This document shows positions 1 to 11,629 of a stretch of 64,000 nucleotides of DNA, piece after piece. This stretch comes from Welwitschia mirabilis (Eukaryota > Gnetophyta > Gnetopsida > Welwitschiales), in the NCBI GenBank assembly GCA_051453625.1, contig JBOZIK010000001.1:292436143-292500142 (forward strand), in the 5' to 3' direction. Below the pieces are notes generated by a model. It saw nothing but the letters and a program-made list of their open reading frames with translations, did not search any database and had not been told where the DNA came from. Each line of letters begins with the position of its first letter. Position 1 is the first letter of the stretch. The position numbers and the translations under genes were made by a program.

Positions 1-493
1 GCCATCAAATTGCTCCACATAGCTCAATCTTCTGCTACGATGCTCTTAATATCACATTTAACCTATAAAATAATAGTATTTAGGCATATAAGTTATAAAA
101 TAAGAGTTTCATGGTCTTAAGTAAAAGAAATGCATAAAATTACCATGATGATTAATTAATCATGCTAATAATGCTTTAATTTCTTAATATGAATGATAAT
201 TTGTGAGTGTTATTACTAGAAATAAATATTATAGTTTTTCTAGTTTGGTTCTTAATTCATTTGTTGTCTTGGGCTTTCAAGTAGTATTTTGTTTTCTTGT
301 AATCATCTTTAGTAAACTTAACTTCCAATGTTTGGAGGATAGTTTATACTTTGAGGGGTTGTATTCTAAGGAAACTATTAATAAGTTACTTTTTTAATAA
401 GTTTTTCTAATACTTAATTAGACACTAAAACTATAATCAATGTTTATCCAATAGATGCTTTCCTATATGTAGGCATTAAAATTGTACCATTTG
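1..493. other. AT-rich sequence, no gene recognised
   Basis: No reading frame here shows family motifs. It lies directly downstream, in the minus-strand sense, of the gypsy gag fragment that follows, so it may be the rest of that decayed gag, but I could not find a zinc knuckle or protease motif. The short plus-strand open frame near 203-397 is hydrophobic, has no recognisable domain and is probably chance. Confidence 0.5.
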
Positions 494-760
494 GTCTTTA
501 AAAAAAATCATTAGAAATGAACATATTTTTAACTCTTCAAGATAATTTTCCCAAGTAATCCTATGATTGAAATTTTTTTGGCATTGAAGCCATCATTCTT
601 GTGCATTTTTAATGGGAAAGATGGCAACATAGATGCATCTTATTTCCTGTGAAATATTGTAGAGTGTAACATAGTCTTCTATCTGTTGAAGTTATAACAT
701 GGCTTTCTCATTGGTTTCTGCTTTACCCTCATAAATTTGTAGACAAATTATTTTTACTAT
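494..760 (-). pseudogene. Ty3/gypsy gag fragment (retrotransposon gag domain)
   Basis: Minus-strand translation from about 760 down to 494 gives a capsid-like stretch that fits the Retrotrans_gag pattern. It has a helical segment starting LQQIEDYVTLYN, then AQE followed by a stop and WLQCQKNFNHRITWENYLEE. The family signature is a pair of Trp residues followed by a WE.F..EL motif, and here one Trp codon appears to have become a stop. In a live element this protein would build the virus-like particle. Only this core is visible; no protease or knuckle follows. It may belong with the LTR and primer site at 5.49-5.93 kb, which have the same orientation. If so, more than 4 kb of unrelated sequence now separates them. 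Family assignment beyond Ty3/gypsy is not possible. Confidence 0.55.
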
Positions 761-1220
761 ACTATTACTCTCTCTTTATTCTACTATTGGTTCATTTGTT
801 CTATTTGATAGAAAATCTTAAATATTCACTTCTTTAATTAAGATCTTGATTTGTAGGCATTAAAGATTAAGATTTTTATTGGGAGAGTTTTATTCAAAAG
901 TATAGAATTGTTTTGATGATGCTTATAGGTCTTGTTTGATTGGTTGATTAGGCTATTTCAGATGTAAAAGAAGTAAGTCTATGTTATTAAAGAGTCTAGA
1001 TTCTATAACCAAGCCTTATTTAGTTAATTGTTGATGATTTTTATTTGAGAATTTACTCTTTCCTCCATTACTCTCCAATGTGTTCTAAGTATTCCTTTAT
1101 TTTGATGGGTTATAATAACTCTTAAATAGATTTATTTCCTAAAGGTTATTTTTAAAACCATCAGAGTTAGTTAATGTTTCATAACTACTAGATAGTTTGA
1201 TGAATGACTTAAGCAGGTAA
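761..1220. other. AT-rich sequence, nothing recognised
   Basis: No coding motif, RNA gene or clear repeat is seen between the gag fragment and the minisatellite. Confidence 0.4.
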
Positions 1221-2592
1221 CTATGATGTCAAACTTGGTGATCAAGTGTGATGTCAAAATTCAGTGGATTAACTATGGCATTAGGTCTTTCTTGATTGAG
1301 TATGATATCAAACTCCAACTATGGCATCAAAATTTGATGGGTTAAGTATGCATTGGATCCTTGTTGGTCAAGTGTAACATCAAACTCCAACTATAACATC
1401 AGACTTTAGTGATTAAGTATGACATTATACTTTAATTAGTTAAGTATAACATTAGACATCTTATAGGTAATTATAACATCAAAATTTTAATGAGTAAGTA
1501 TGATGTCAGGATTATAAGAATCAAGTACAACATTAAAATCCTAGTAAATAAGTGTAATATTAGACTCCCAACGATTAAGTGCAACATCAAGCTTTCAATG
1601 AGTAAGTGTGATGTTGGGATTTCAGTATTTAAATGCGATGTTAGAATTCTAATAGCACAAATGTGACATCACACTTTAAGTAGGTAAATGTAACATCAAG
1701 CTTCTAATGGAATAAGTATGACTTTATACTTTTAATGAGGAAGTGTAACATTAAGCTTTTGGTGAGTAAGTGTAATGTTAGATTTTCTAATAATCCAGTG
1801 CAACATCAGACTTCTAGCAAGCAAGTGTAGTGTTAAGCCTCTAATGAAATAAGTGTAATGTTAAAATTCTAATAGGTAAGTATGACATTAAACTTCTAAT
1901 GAATAAGTAGGTCATTAGGCTTATAGTAAGACAAATATAACATTATCCTTTTGATGGATAAGTGTGTTATTAGGCTTTTGATGAGTAAAAGTGATGTTAG
2001 ATTTTTTGCTAATCAAGTGTGATGTTAGACCTCTAGTGGGTAAGTATGATGTTATATCTTTAGCAAGACGAGTGTGATGTTAGACTTCTAATGAAAAATT
2101 ATGAAATTAGACTTTTAGTGGGTAAGTGCAATGTCAGGGCTCTAATATGACAAATGCAATATCAGACTTCCAATAGGAAAGTGTGACATCAAGTTTTTTA
2201 GTGATTAAGTATGACATTAGACTTTCAGTAGGCAAGTGCAATGTATAACCTCTGGGATTAAGTCTGACATTGGGGATGGATTTCATGAATATAATGTTAT
2301 ACCTATAGACCAAGTGTGACATTGAATGTGGATTTCATAACTATGACGTTAGGACCATGAGGTAACTATGATGTTGAGGTTAGTTTCATAACTACAATAT
2401 TAAAACTATGAATCAAGTATAACATTGGATTTGGGATTCATAACTATGTTATCAATTTTAATAGGCAATTGTAACATTAAATGTGGATCCCATGAATATG
2501 ATATTAGATCTATGAGGTAAGTATGACATTGGAGATAGGCCCCCATGACTGTGACATTAAATGTATGAACCAAGTATGACATTGAGTTTTCT
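1221..2592. repeat. Degenerate minisatellite, unit about 27 bp
   Basis: About 1.4 kb is a run of imperfect copies of a unit close to AAGTGTGATGTTAGACTTCT followed by AATGAGT. The core alternates between TGATGTTAGA, TGACATCAAA and TAACATTAAG. Spacing is mostly 25-30 bases, giving roughly 50 units. The last third (about 2,230-2,592) switches to a longer variant with CATAACTATGA or CATGAATATGA spacers. Units differ mainly by transitions (C/T, G/A), typical of an old array decayed by deamination. It sits just upstream of a TATA-like site at 2,692 and could be promoter-proximal repeat DNA of the relic that follows. Confidence 0.85.
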
Positions 2593-2691
2593 TAACTATA
2601 GTTGGCATAGGCTCTTTACCTTAGATTAACTAGACTATGGTTAAGTTTCTTATTAAAGTTAAAAAGCTAGTTTAACCTTAGGTCTTTTTAT

Positions 2692-2700
2692 TATAAATAG
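2692..2700 (+). promoter_or_regulatory. TATA-box-like site TATAAATAG
   Basis: TATAAATAG lies about 100 bases after the minisatellite and is followed by a pyrimidine-rich stretch (CCTTTTCATTTATTTTTTCT), the arrangement seen at plant core promoters. Such sites are common by chance in AT-rich DNA. I list it because intron-like and polyadenylation-like signals follow on the same strand. Confidence 0.35.
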
Positions 2701-5455
2701 GCTTGACCTTTTCATTTATTTTTTCTGGTTTGCTTTTACATATGGTGGTCTAATCCAAATCTTCTATCAGATATTTTTTTTAATTTTTATTTCTTTTATT
2801 CTTTCTCTCAAATCTCTTTAGCATTATCATTGGTGGTCTTTTCCTTAATGAGTCCCTTCTCTTACAGGTAATATCAAGCATACTTTTTTATTAATAGAAG
2901 TTCCCTTTATATTTTATCCTTTTTTCATAGCTTTTTCCTCTATTATTTAAGGTATGATCTAGTTCTTTTTTCCTTATCTTTCTTAAAATTTCATTAATGT
3001 TTATTCTATTAAGCTATATATTTAATAAAGATATTCCTAATTAGGTTTTTGTTGGGTACTTTCTTTGAATCTAATTATTATTTGAAGTTTTTCTTTCTTT
3101 TATCTTTGACATCCTACCATCTTATACATATTAGATTTCTTATATGCTTCTTTTGATATTTAAAATAATACCATTATGCACCTTGTACATGGTCTTAATA
3201 ATATCTCATAGGAGAGTATCCATTTAATGTTTGATTTGGGTGAAGAAAGTAGCATTTCCTTTAGGCACCTCACTCGAATTCTAAATTTAAGAATTTCTTA
3301 GTTAATTAATTAGATAAGTTTATTTTTATAAGGCATATAGATACTCATAGGTATGACATTACTACTACAAATTTTATAACTCTCTATTATGATGCCTACA
3401 GATAGTTGACTGCTTGCTGATCCTTCCTTCATGATTATTATAATGAAACCCCTTATTATGTCTTATATATAATCTATTTTATTTTATAAGCATTTATTTT
3501 AATTGATATTCTATTATTTTCTCTTATAACTTAGCCTAGGTTATTCATCTTAAAAGAGATGGAAATAGGGGTAAGTGATTTTGTGGACATGTGCTTATAG
3601 GAATATACTTTGCAAGCACTAGGTCTAGGAGTTTGCAAATGTTTTCTTATTCTCTAGTTGATCCCTCATTATTGATATCCCCCAAAAAAATACCCTATTA
3701 ATTTTTTCTTTAGTTACATTATTTTAGTATAGTGGAGGGAGAAGGTTTAAGTTCACTTGATCTTAAGAATTCTTCTAAGGATCCTTTTTCTATTTAATTT
3801 AAGGTATAAATTTTTTATGCTTATTCTTTTAATGATACTATGACATTAATTGGGTTTTTTTCATTTTTCATGATGTGTACAAGAATAAAGTTACTACTTC
3901 TAATTCATGGAACTCATCACATTATCATAAGAATAAGGAATTGTTGTAGCCAATCCCTTGTAAGGTAACTAAGAAGGATCCATCCCTTAGCTTTTATTGT
4001 TAAACTAAGACTCACAAGGTGTATTTTATCTTTTATTAATTTGTCATTGTTTTCTTTTTGGTTATTTCTTTCATTTAATAAGAATTAGTAATTGGAAAAT
4101 ATTATTTTATAAGCTTGAAGAGTTTATCTATCATAGATGAGAAGCAGATTGAGTTTATCCCCTTGCATGCTCTAAAACATTTAAAATGACTAAGGGAGTA
4201 AGCCATTGTGGTGAGTGGATTTATATTTTCTTTTATGTATAGCTTCTTATGATTATTTTTTGATTTAGATATTGATCTTAATGATGATCTTTTGGATTTC
4301 GATAATCTATCATCTTAGGGGAACATGTCCTATTCTAACCCCTATTTTTCTTTTTCTATATCATAGGATTCCTTGGTTACAGAACAAGCTCTACTATCTT
4401 TTCTTTTCCTTTCTCTTTCATCTAATAATATTGTTAATGAGATAGGTTAAATCACTTATTAAATGGAACAAATACTATTGGTGCTAAAGTTTTTCAGTCC
4501 ACAGGTCAAGGAATTGCTAGATGAAACTAGGTAATTTCAGGTTGTCTTGGATATGCTACATACTTAGATTACTCATCCCTCGTGATGTGAATTTTTCTTG
4601 TGACTATAAGCAAAGTCATAAATGTTGCTTCACTTTTCATTATACTTAGTGATAAGGGCCATAGTATGTGAAACATTTTTATAATTTAATAGATATGCTA
4701 GAATCTTTTTATTTTACAGAACGTCATGTGGTAGAGTAACAATAGACTACAAATGATACTATTTGCATGCTCTAGACAATGTTGTTTTCTTTTATATTTT
4801 ATTTAAATCCATTATATTATTTTTTTTTAATGATCCCTTTATTTTTTATAGAATTAAGTGAAGAATTTATGCCTTTTCAAGAAGAAATTTAAGAAAAATT
4901 CTTCTCGATTAGTAACTTTAGGGATCAACATGCCCAACTTTCTACATGACTAGCAAAGAGTGAACAAATGGTTTAGACTTATGTGGATTAACTAGCTATT
5001 ACTATAGATGACATTATGACTATATATCATGATGGTGAATTATTTAAGGAGCATCTACTTCGTATTTTATTGGATTATAGTAAAGTTCATATGAAGATAT
5101 ATCGAAAGCCTTTCTATTTCTTTTGAATTTATTAGGACATCATTATCTTTGGATTCTATGGGTTAGGCCATTCTTATTCCTCCTTTGGCTCTAACTGTTA
5201 ATATTAGATTAGTTCCCTTGGAATAGACTACCACGCGTATGAAAGGCTAGGAGCCTCCTTTATGTTTGTTTAATGATTTTTCTTCCTCGAAGGAGGCCTA
5301 ATTTCTTATTTTTCTTTTGCTATTTTTTGGATGTGTATTTTGAAGTGTCTTGGAGTTTTTGATTATACAATCTTAGTTTTTGTACTGAAATTGCATAATA
5401 AAAGGAATTGTATTCCTTTATGTTCTTTATATTCCTTTTTTATTTTATGTGAAGT
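2701..5455 (+). pseudogene. Plus-strand intron-containing gene-like relic, function unknown
   Basis: I cannot name this gene. Several places look like plant introns ending in acceptors. One near 4,366 (TTTTTCTATATCATAG) follows a branch-like TTCTAACC at about 4,333; others are near 4,719 (ATTTTACAG) and 4,851 (ATTTTTTATAG). After the last acceptor a coding-like stretch (about 4,863-5,130) reads EEFMPFQEEI and, after stops, AITIDDIMTIYHDGELFKEH, a charged helical style. It is followed by a polyadenylation-type signal AATAAAA at 5,397 within a T-rich 3' end. Some plant Tat/Ogre and Mutator-like elements carry host-like ORFs with introns, so this could be transposon-captured sequence. It could also be a dead host gene. 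Stops interrupt every reading, so it is not functional. Confidence 0.3.
5397..5403 (+). terminator. Polyadenylation-signal-like AATAAAA
   Basis: AATAAAA follows a T-rich region (TTGATTATACAATCTTAG) and precedes GGAATTGTATTCC, typical of the 3' end of a plant transcript. This is weak evidence on its own in AT-rich DNA; it supports the plus-strand relic upstream. Confidence 0.3.
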
Positions 5456-5487
5456 TGAAAGATAGCAATTTATTACCATTCTTAGAT

Positions 5488-5496
5488 CTGATACCA
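5488..5496 (-). other. Primer-binding site, initiator-Met tRNA type (minus-strand element)
   Basis: CTGATACCA read on the minus strand is TGGTATCAG, the start of the standard primer-binding site complementary to the 3' end of initiator-Met tRNA. It lies two bases from the LTR edge at 5,499, the correct spacing. Confidence 0.7.
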
Positions 5497-5498
5497 AT

Positions 5499-5926
5499 TG
5501 TAATATTCGAAATTACAAAGTTAACATTAAACTTCAAATTTAATAAGTAACATTTATAGACTGTGTAATAAAGGACCTAATAACATATTAATTGAGTATA
5601 AATAATAATGTAATGGTAAACTATAATATAATAATATTACCTATGTCTTGTTCTATCCATAGACTAATGTTTAAATATAAAGGTATGGACTATAACCTTA
5701 TCCTCCCTTCTAGGGTCCTTAGGGATTAGCCAAGTTTATTATCAATTACATCCACCTAATCTATCCACCCCTACTTAGTTCCATGAGATTAAGAACTAAG
5801 ATAAAAGAATATAATGTTACAATTTAAGGGTTATACCATTTTGTTATATAATAGCTTTCATTAATTATATATTAATCATTCTTAATAAATAATTAGTTAA
5901 TCACAAAGTGATTCTGGAACATTACA
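5499..5926 (-). repeat. LTR of a Ty3/gypsy-type element (428 bp)
   Basis: The segment begins TGTAATATTC and ends GAACATTACA, which are near-perfect inverted ends of TG...CA type. It abuts the primer-binding site at 5,488-5,496, so it is the 5' LTR of a minus-strand element whose internal part lay to the left. No partner LTR is recognised in the window. LTRs starting TGTAAyrytCG next to an initiator-Met site are common in plant chromovirus-like gypsy elements, but that assignment is inference. Confidence 0.7.
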
Positions 5927-7500
5927 CTTGTGATCTAGTTTTTGCTATGCTTGGCATCTTTGTAAATATTATGAGTTTGAAAGTTTGTCCTAGTATATAG
6001 ACCTATATGAAGAAATCCAACTTTTACCACTAAAGATAGAACTTATTTTTGAGGTATAACCCTAGTGGTATTTTATCAAATGAATAAATGCAAGAGTAAA
6101 AGTAATAAATCTTTACATAAAACCAGATCTATAATTATCATATAGTAATTAAGTATTGCAAAATCATAGAAGAGAAAGAGTATTATTAAATAAATAGATT
6201 AAGCTAGAAATAAAGCATAGCATTAATATCTAGAATAAGCATAACAATAATGACTAAAATCTCTAATAAAAATAGATTTTTTTTATGCCTATTTTAGAGG
6301 AATAATGTTAAGCATTTATTAAAGCTCAAACATGATAACATAATAGTGTTGGTGGAGACTCTAAACCACCTTAACTCTCATATCCCACTTTAAAAGCATG
6401 AGAACTAGAAATAACTCCTAAAGAACATTAAATAATACTAATTAAAAACTAATAGTAATTCATGAAAAATCACTCAAAAGTAAAAAAATTCTTAAGCTAG
6501 AAATAGGGCATAGCATTAATATCTAGCATAATCATAACAATAATGACTAAAATCTCTAATAAAATAGATTTGTTTTATGCCTATTTTAGAGGAATAATGT
6601 TAAGCATTTATTAAATCTCAAACATGATAATATAATAGTGTTGGTGAATATTCTAAGCCATCTTAACTCTCATATCCCACTTTAAAATTATGAGAACTAG
6701 AAATAACTCCTAAAGAACATTAAACAATAGTAGTTAAAGACTATCAGTAATTCATGAAAAATCACTCAAAAGTACAAAAATGCTTAACAAATACTTCAAT
6801 CTATATCAAGAATTATAAATATGGAAAACTTTTATACTTAAAATTAGAAAATCAAATNNNNNNNNNNNNNNNNNNNNNNNNNNNNNNNNTACAAAACTAC
6901 ATTAAAGAAAGATTTAAGACAAAGATTAAGATGTGATGCTAGCCTTGAAGGGCTAGCTCATCCCTAATAGAAAAACTTAGAAGTAAGACATAATGAGTGC
7001 TTTCTCAATAATATTCAAAAATCATTTACTATTAAAAACCCAAAAGTAAGATCAACTTAGCCTTCTATACATCAAAAACTAGGGTTAGGATTAGGATTTT
7101 ATAAATTTGTATAAAAATCAGCTTCATCAAATCAGGCGATCAACTAGATTAATTGATTTAACATTTGAAGAAAAACATAAAACATAAGAATAAAGGTTAA
7201 AGAATTAATAGGATTAGTGTTATTATTAGGTTCCACTAGTGTCACTAGTATTCTAGCAAGCTAGCTCCTAAGCTACAATAAAGTGATTGTTTAGCCTATT
7301 CAAAGCCTAAAAAATCATAGTGGAGAGGTCAAACATTAGGAAATTGTGATTTTAATAGTACTAACCAAAATAAATGTATAAAATCATAAAAATAATAACT
7401 TTATTATTTTAACTTAACCTTAATTACTTGAGATAAATTTCAGTTTTTAAATATACACACCTCCCAACCAACCTTTTTCTATTCTCTTAGAAATATTATA
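5927..7500. repeat. Dispersed repeat family A, copy 1
   Basis: This region matches 32,285-33,570 at many places. Shared blocks include AAATATTATGAGTTT near the start, GCATAACAATAATGA, ATCCCACTTTAAAAGCATGA and AAAAACTAGGGTTAGGATTAG. No protein is encoded. In copy 2 the block TAGCTCTGATATCCCACTTT resembles a degraded initiator-Met primer site on the minus strand, so family A may be LTR plus leader of an unrecognised retrotransposon. This copy carries an extra 293-bp tandem duplication and a 32-N gap at 6,858-6,889. Confidence 0.65.
6201..6786. repeat. Tandem duplication, two 293-bp units
   Basis: AAGCTAGAAATA at 6,201 recurs at 6,494 and the two 293-base units match almost throughout, including ATTTTAGAGGAATAATGTTA and CATATCCCACTTTAAAA. 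Copy 2 of family A has a single unit, so the duplication happened in this copy. Confidence 0.85.
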
Positions 7501-8426
7501 TGAAAGTTGGATAACATGGAAACTGTGCAAGTGGAAATCATTTAAGTAATAAGAAAATGTAATTAAAAAAACTAGAAAAAAGTTATCCAATACTAAGGAT
7601 AATTTCACTTTAATAAGTCAAATAAAATATGAAAATAAAAAAATTGAAAATGAAATGTCTACTCTCCCTTTTCAAATCAAACATTGTTCACAAAGTTTTA
7701 ATGTGATAAAAATTGTAATATGCATGAGAACAAATAGGGAAAAAAATGTAATATGTAAATGGTAAAATAAAAGATCATTTCATTAAAGATATAAACCATT
7801 ACATTAAAGTAGAGTGCATGCTTCTATAAATGAAAATTTCAAAACAATGCAAGTGGCTTCTAATCATGCATGTAAAGAAAATACAAAGTGAAGTAAAGTG
7901 TGGGAAATGTGCTAATTAAGGGATATTCTACGAGAAAGGATCCTTTTAAGATTTTTATTAATTTCATCTCATTTATTGGATTTTTTTCCCCTTCTTGTAT
8001 ATATTATTCATTTTATCTTAAATTTTCTAAATTCATGAATTTAATGATGTTGAAATTTGTTTAAGAAATATTTCACTTAAGGTAGATGAAGAATGATAAG
8101 AAAGAGGCATAAAAGAAAAAGGAGGAGAAGGAGGAAAAGATGAAAGTACATGTAAAGACTCCCAAATAGGCCTTTTTCAACTTTCTTCTAGTGACAGATG
8201 TAGAATACGAGGAATGAGAAAAATGTAAAATATGAGGAGAACACTCTTGAGGTCTTTCTTCTTACTCTTCTTTTTCCTATGTTACTCAGAGTTCTCTTGA
8301 AATCTAATATTCATTCCTTTATTTGGAATATTGTTTTAGTAATGATGGTCTCTATCTATCCTAATTTTTACAATTAAGGATGTAATACAAAGCATTATAA
8401 ATAAAATCAAAAATAAGTCATAAGAG
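7501..8426. other. AT-rich sequence, nothing recognised
   Basis: Purine-rich on the plus strand (for example GGAGGAGAAGGAGGAAAAG near 8,120). No coding motif or repeat partner was found. Confidence 0.4.
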
Positions 8427-8900
8427 ATGTATATTACTTTTATTACCTATTTGATCAATGATGGTTCTAAAGAGGCATTTAAGAATGTTAAAGGATTAGC
8501 TATCCTAAATAACTCTAATCATATCCAAATTATGACTATAGGCATCAACTATGTGGAAATTAGGGAAAATATTATTAATAATAAATATAAAGAGAGACAA
8601 TTGATTTTATCCCTCTCTATTAGGAGAATACTCAATATTCAAAGCTCTAAAATAATAACTAAGGAATTTTGTAAGTAAGAAAGGTAAGTTATCATAGTGG
8701 TCTACTTTAAAAATGGCTTCTACATCCCCTAAAGTTAAATAACCAAAGAATTCCACTGAATAAAAGTTTAAATTACTCAAGAATCTTCATCATTCAAACT
8801 AATATTGTTATATAATTGCAAAACCTCCTTGTGAAAGTAATTGGTGCCTTCCTCCTTTAATAGATAGTAACAATTGTAAGATTCAAGTTTGTCCAAATAG
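8427..8900 (-). pseudogene. Unidentified minus-strand coding-like relic
   Basis: The minus strand gives a long protein-like reading with few stops: GYLTLGDVEAIFKVDHYDNL, then FLSYYFRALNIEYSPNREG and, after a stop, FIIINNIFPNFHIVDAYSHN. Composition and run length look more like coding than the surrounding sequence, while the plus-strand frame at the same place (8,427-8,678) is probably its shadow. I do not recognise the family. It lies downstream, in the minus-strand sense, of the E1 gypsy integrase at 11 kb, where some Tat-type elements carry extra ORFs; that link is inference. Confidence 0.3.
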
Positions 8901-10955
8901 AAAGAAGCATAGAGAGAAAGAAAAGAGTATAGGATGTCCTCTTTAATAAAGGCATCTTATATTTCACTCATGGTAGCCTATGATAAAAAAAATGAAGAAA
9001 AATAAAATAAAAGGATTAAAAAAGGAGGAGAGTAAATAGTGATAAATTTAGAGATAAAAGATAATAGAAAAATGAATAAAAATGGTTAATAGATAACTTT
9101 TGAAAAGAAAATAAATTACCAATAGAGTAAAATAATATAGGAGATTATGAAGATGTATCCAAAATCAAAGATGTGAGTCATAGGTTATGACAGTGGTGCT
9201 AGTTTAAAAGGCAATAACACTAGTAAAGCTGAATAGATGGATGCGAGATTATGAGGTAAGCTAAAAGATAGCATAGAGATCATGGAAAATAGGTAAGTGA
9301 TATGAATAGAAAATTCTAAAGCTTGATTTTTATAGAAATACCATGAAATATTAACCATTAAATTAGTGGGTTTAATCAATAATTAAGATGAATTTGAATT
9401 GGACTAAATCTTGAATAGAGTAATTATGTCATAGAAATACATGTGTAATTTCTGATGTGCTTTTTCATAGAAATAAATATGATATGATATGGCTTGAAAT
9501 GGCGAATGAAAATGGAAAATGTATGGATGAAATTGAGATGATGAATCTACCATGATTTCTATGAATGAAAAACATTAATACAAGCATCTAATTTTCAATT
9601 TTATAGTTTTTTAATGGATCTATTACTAAAATGGAAAACAGTAACAAAGATAATATTTTTTACAATATAAAGTAGTTTAAAAAAATATCAAGTTACTATT
9701 CATAAAAGAACTCATGTAAAAATATATATCCAAACCCAACTNNNNNNNNNNNNNNNNNNNNNNNNNNNNNNNNNNNNNNNNNNNNNNNNNNNNNNNNNNN
9801 NNNNNNNNNNNNNNNNNNNNNNNNNNNNNNNNNNNNNNNNNNNNNNNNNNNNNNNNNNNNNNNNNNNNNNNNNNNNNNNNNNNNNNNNNNNNNNNNNNNN
9901 NNNNNNNNNNNNNNNNNNNNNNNNNNNNNNNNNNNNNNNNNNNNNNNNNNNNNNNNNNNNNNNNNNNNNNNNNNNNNNNNNNNNNNNNNNNNNNNNNNNN
10001 NNNNNNNNNNNNNNNNNNNNNNNNNNNNNNNNNNNNNNNNNNNNNNNNNNNNNNNNNNNNNNNNNNNNNNNNNNNNNNNNNNNNNNNNNNNNNNNNNNNN
10101 NNNNNNNNNNNNNNNNNNNNNNNNNNNNNNNNNNNNNNNNNNNNNNNNNNNNNNNNNNNNNNNNNNNNNNNNNNNNNNNNNNNNNNNNNNNNNNNNNNNN
10201 NNNNNNNNNNNNNNNNNNNNNNNNNNNNNNNNNNNNNNNNNNNNNNNNNNNNNNNNNNNNNNNNNNNNAAATCATGTAAAAATATTTCTCCAATCCCAAC
10301 TAAATCTCATTCCAAGTCACTTCTACTTTTATGAGTAACAATTTTAAGGATTTAACATATTGAGCACTAAGTGTTGTGGAACTTTCTTCTAAAATATTTA
10401 ACATTTTATGTATGAGGAATTTAATGCTAAATTATTAAAAAGTATTCATAGCTTTAATGTAGTTAAATATATCATAAATGAATTATTAGAGGTACATTAT
10501 TAGTAGGTGTTCATAGCCCCCAAGTAGTTAACTAAACATGATAAAAATCATGCCATAAAATAATGTAGATTTAAGAGCTTTAATAGTTATCCTTTGTCTT
10601 TAATTTGATCTTTAATTTTTTATCTTTTTATTTTAATCAACACATGAGAGGGTGATTGGCTTATTACGATAATTGAGAAAACAATCTGATCTTATTGAAT
10701 AGATTAAAGAAATATTACATCATTAGAGGAAGTAAATTAGAGAGCTTAAATAAATGTAAGATTTAACAAAGAATTCATAAATCATAAATAATTTTTACTT
10801 GAAAAATAAGAACTACAAAAGCTATACCAAGATTTAAGGTAATAAAGATAACATTATTATTAAATTTTTTTAAAAAAGCCATTAACTAAGATAATTAAAT
10901 CTCATGAACTCATAGGAAGATAAAAGGGGTGGATGAAATGGTTTGAGGTAGTGAC
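8901..10955. other. AT-rich sequence with a 527-N assembly gap
   Basis: No genes are recognised. N fills 9,742-10,268. CATGTAAAAATAT plus a CCAAnCCCAACT block occurs on both sides of the gap (ending at 9,741 and from 10,273), suggesting two contig ends of the same repeat. Confidence 0.5.
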
Positions 10956-10959
10956 TATT

Positions 10960-11110
10960 AACTTTGAATTAGAGATGAATCTTTAGATCCTCTATGAGAA
11001 ATACTCCATTTTAAAAGACTTGTTTAATTGTATGGGGTCCTAACCATCTAGAGACTAGTTTTTCATGAAAAAAATGAAATTATAAGTTGTATACTAAAAC
11101 CAAATCTCCT
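10960..11110 (-). pseudogene. E1 integrase C-terminal domain
   Basis: The minus-strand reading is FFHEKLVSRWLGPHTIKQVF followed by a stop and NGVFLIEDLK. This is the conserved basic C-terminal block of Ty3/gypsy integrases (FPGKLrSRWsGPf.v..v...G...i.d). It binds LTR ends and DNA. A second, more diverged version of the same block is at 26,640-26,760, so two integrases of this type ended in the window. Confidence 0.85.
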
Positions 11111-11264
11111 TCCTAAAAAGTTCTCTTAAGGATATGTTAGTCATAAGATTTTTTTCATTTTCTTCTTGTTTATTTTTATGTTTCATAAGCATCATTGATA
11201 AGCTCATCTCATGAAGTTGAATAGCTCTATGTTTTCCTATCATATAAAGATCTAAGTTTGTATT

Positions 11265-11335
11265 TTTGTTGGCCTAATAAGCTTTGTGCTCAAGTTCTAT
11301 AAGAAGATAAAAAGCCTTACCATAAAGTAGCCATA
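11265..11335 (-). pseudogene. E1 integrase, late core segment
   Basis: YGKAFYLLIELEHKAY followed by a stop is read on the minus strand. It corresponds to the highly conserved YGKaCHLPVELEHKAYW block of Athila/Tat integrases. The Cys and His of the family block have become Phe and Tyr, and the Trp codon has become a stop. It lies between the catalytic core and the C-terminal domain, as expected. Confidence 0.9.
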
Positions 11336-11629
11336 AAGGTAACATTGCTAATGGTGTTTTGTATATATTCTATATGGTCATAAAATGTCATTTATCTTGT
11401 AAGACAAATCTTTCCTAGTTGAGATTACCACATTTTATAATATGTTCTTGATCTTTATATTAGTAACTTTAATTTGTCCACTAGTTTAAGGATAGTAGGG
11501 AGTGGCTACTTTATGAGAAACCCCACATTTGGCAAGAAGATTATTGAATAACCTATTGCCAAAATGAGAATTACCCTTACTAATTAAAACTCTTGGATAA
11601 CCAANNNNNNNNNNATCATTATTCTTGCA

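Noticed and set aside
203-397. Small plus-strand open frame
   Set aside because: Low-complexity hydrophobic composition, no domain, and adjacent to a gag remnant on the other strand; consistent with chance in AT-rich DNA.
1221-2592. Possible CRISPR array
   Set aside because: Units of about 27 bp are directly adjoining and imperfect, without unique spacers, and the context is a plant genome.
9712-10299. 195-codon minus-strand frame
   Set aside because: Nearly all of it is the 527-N gap; only a few real codons at each end.
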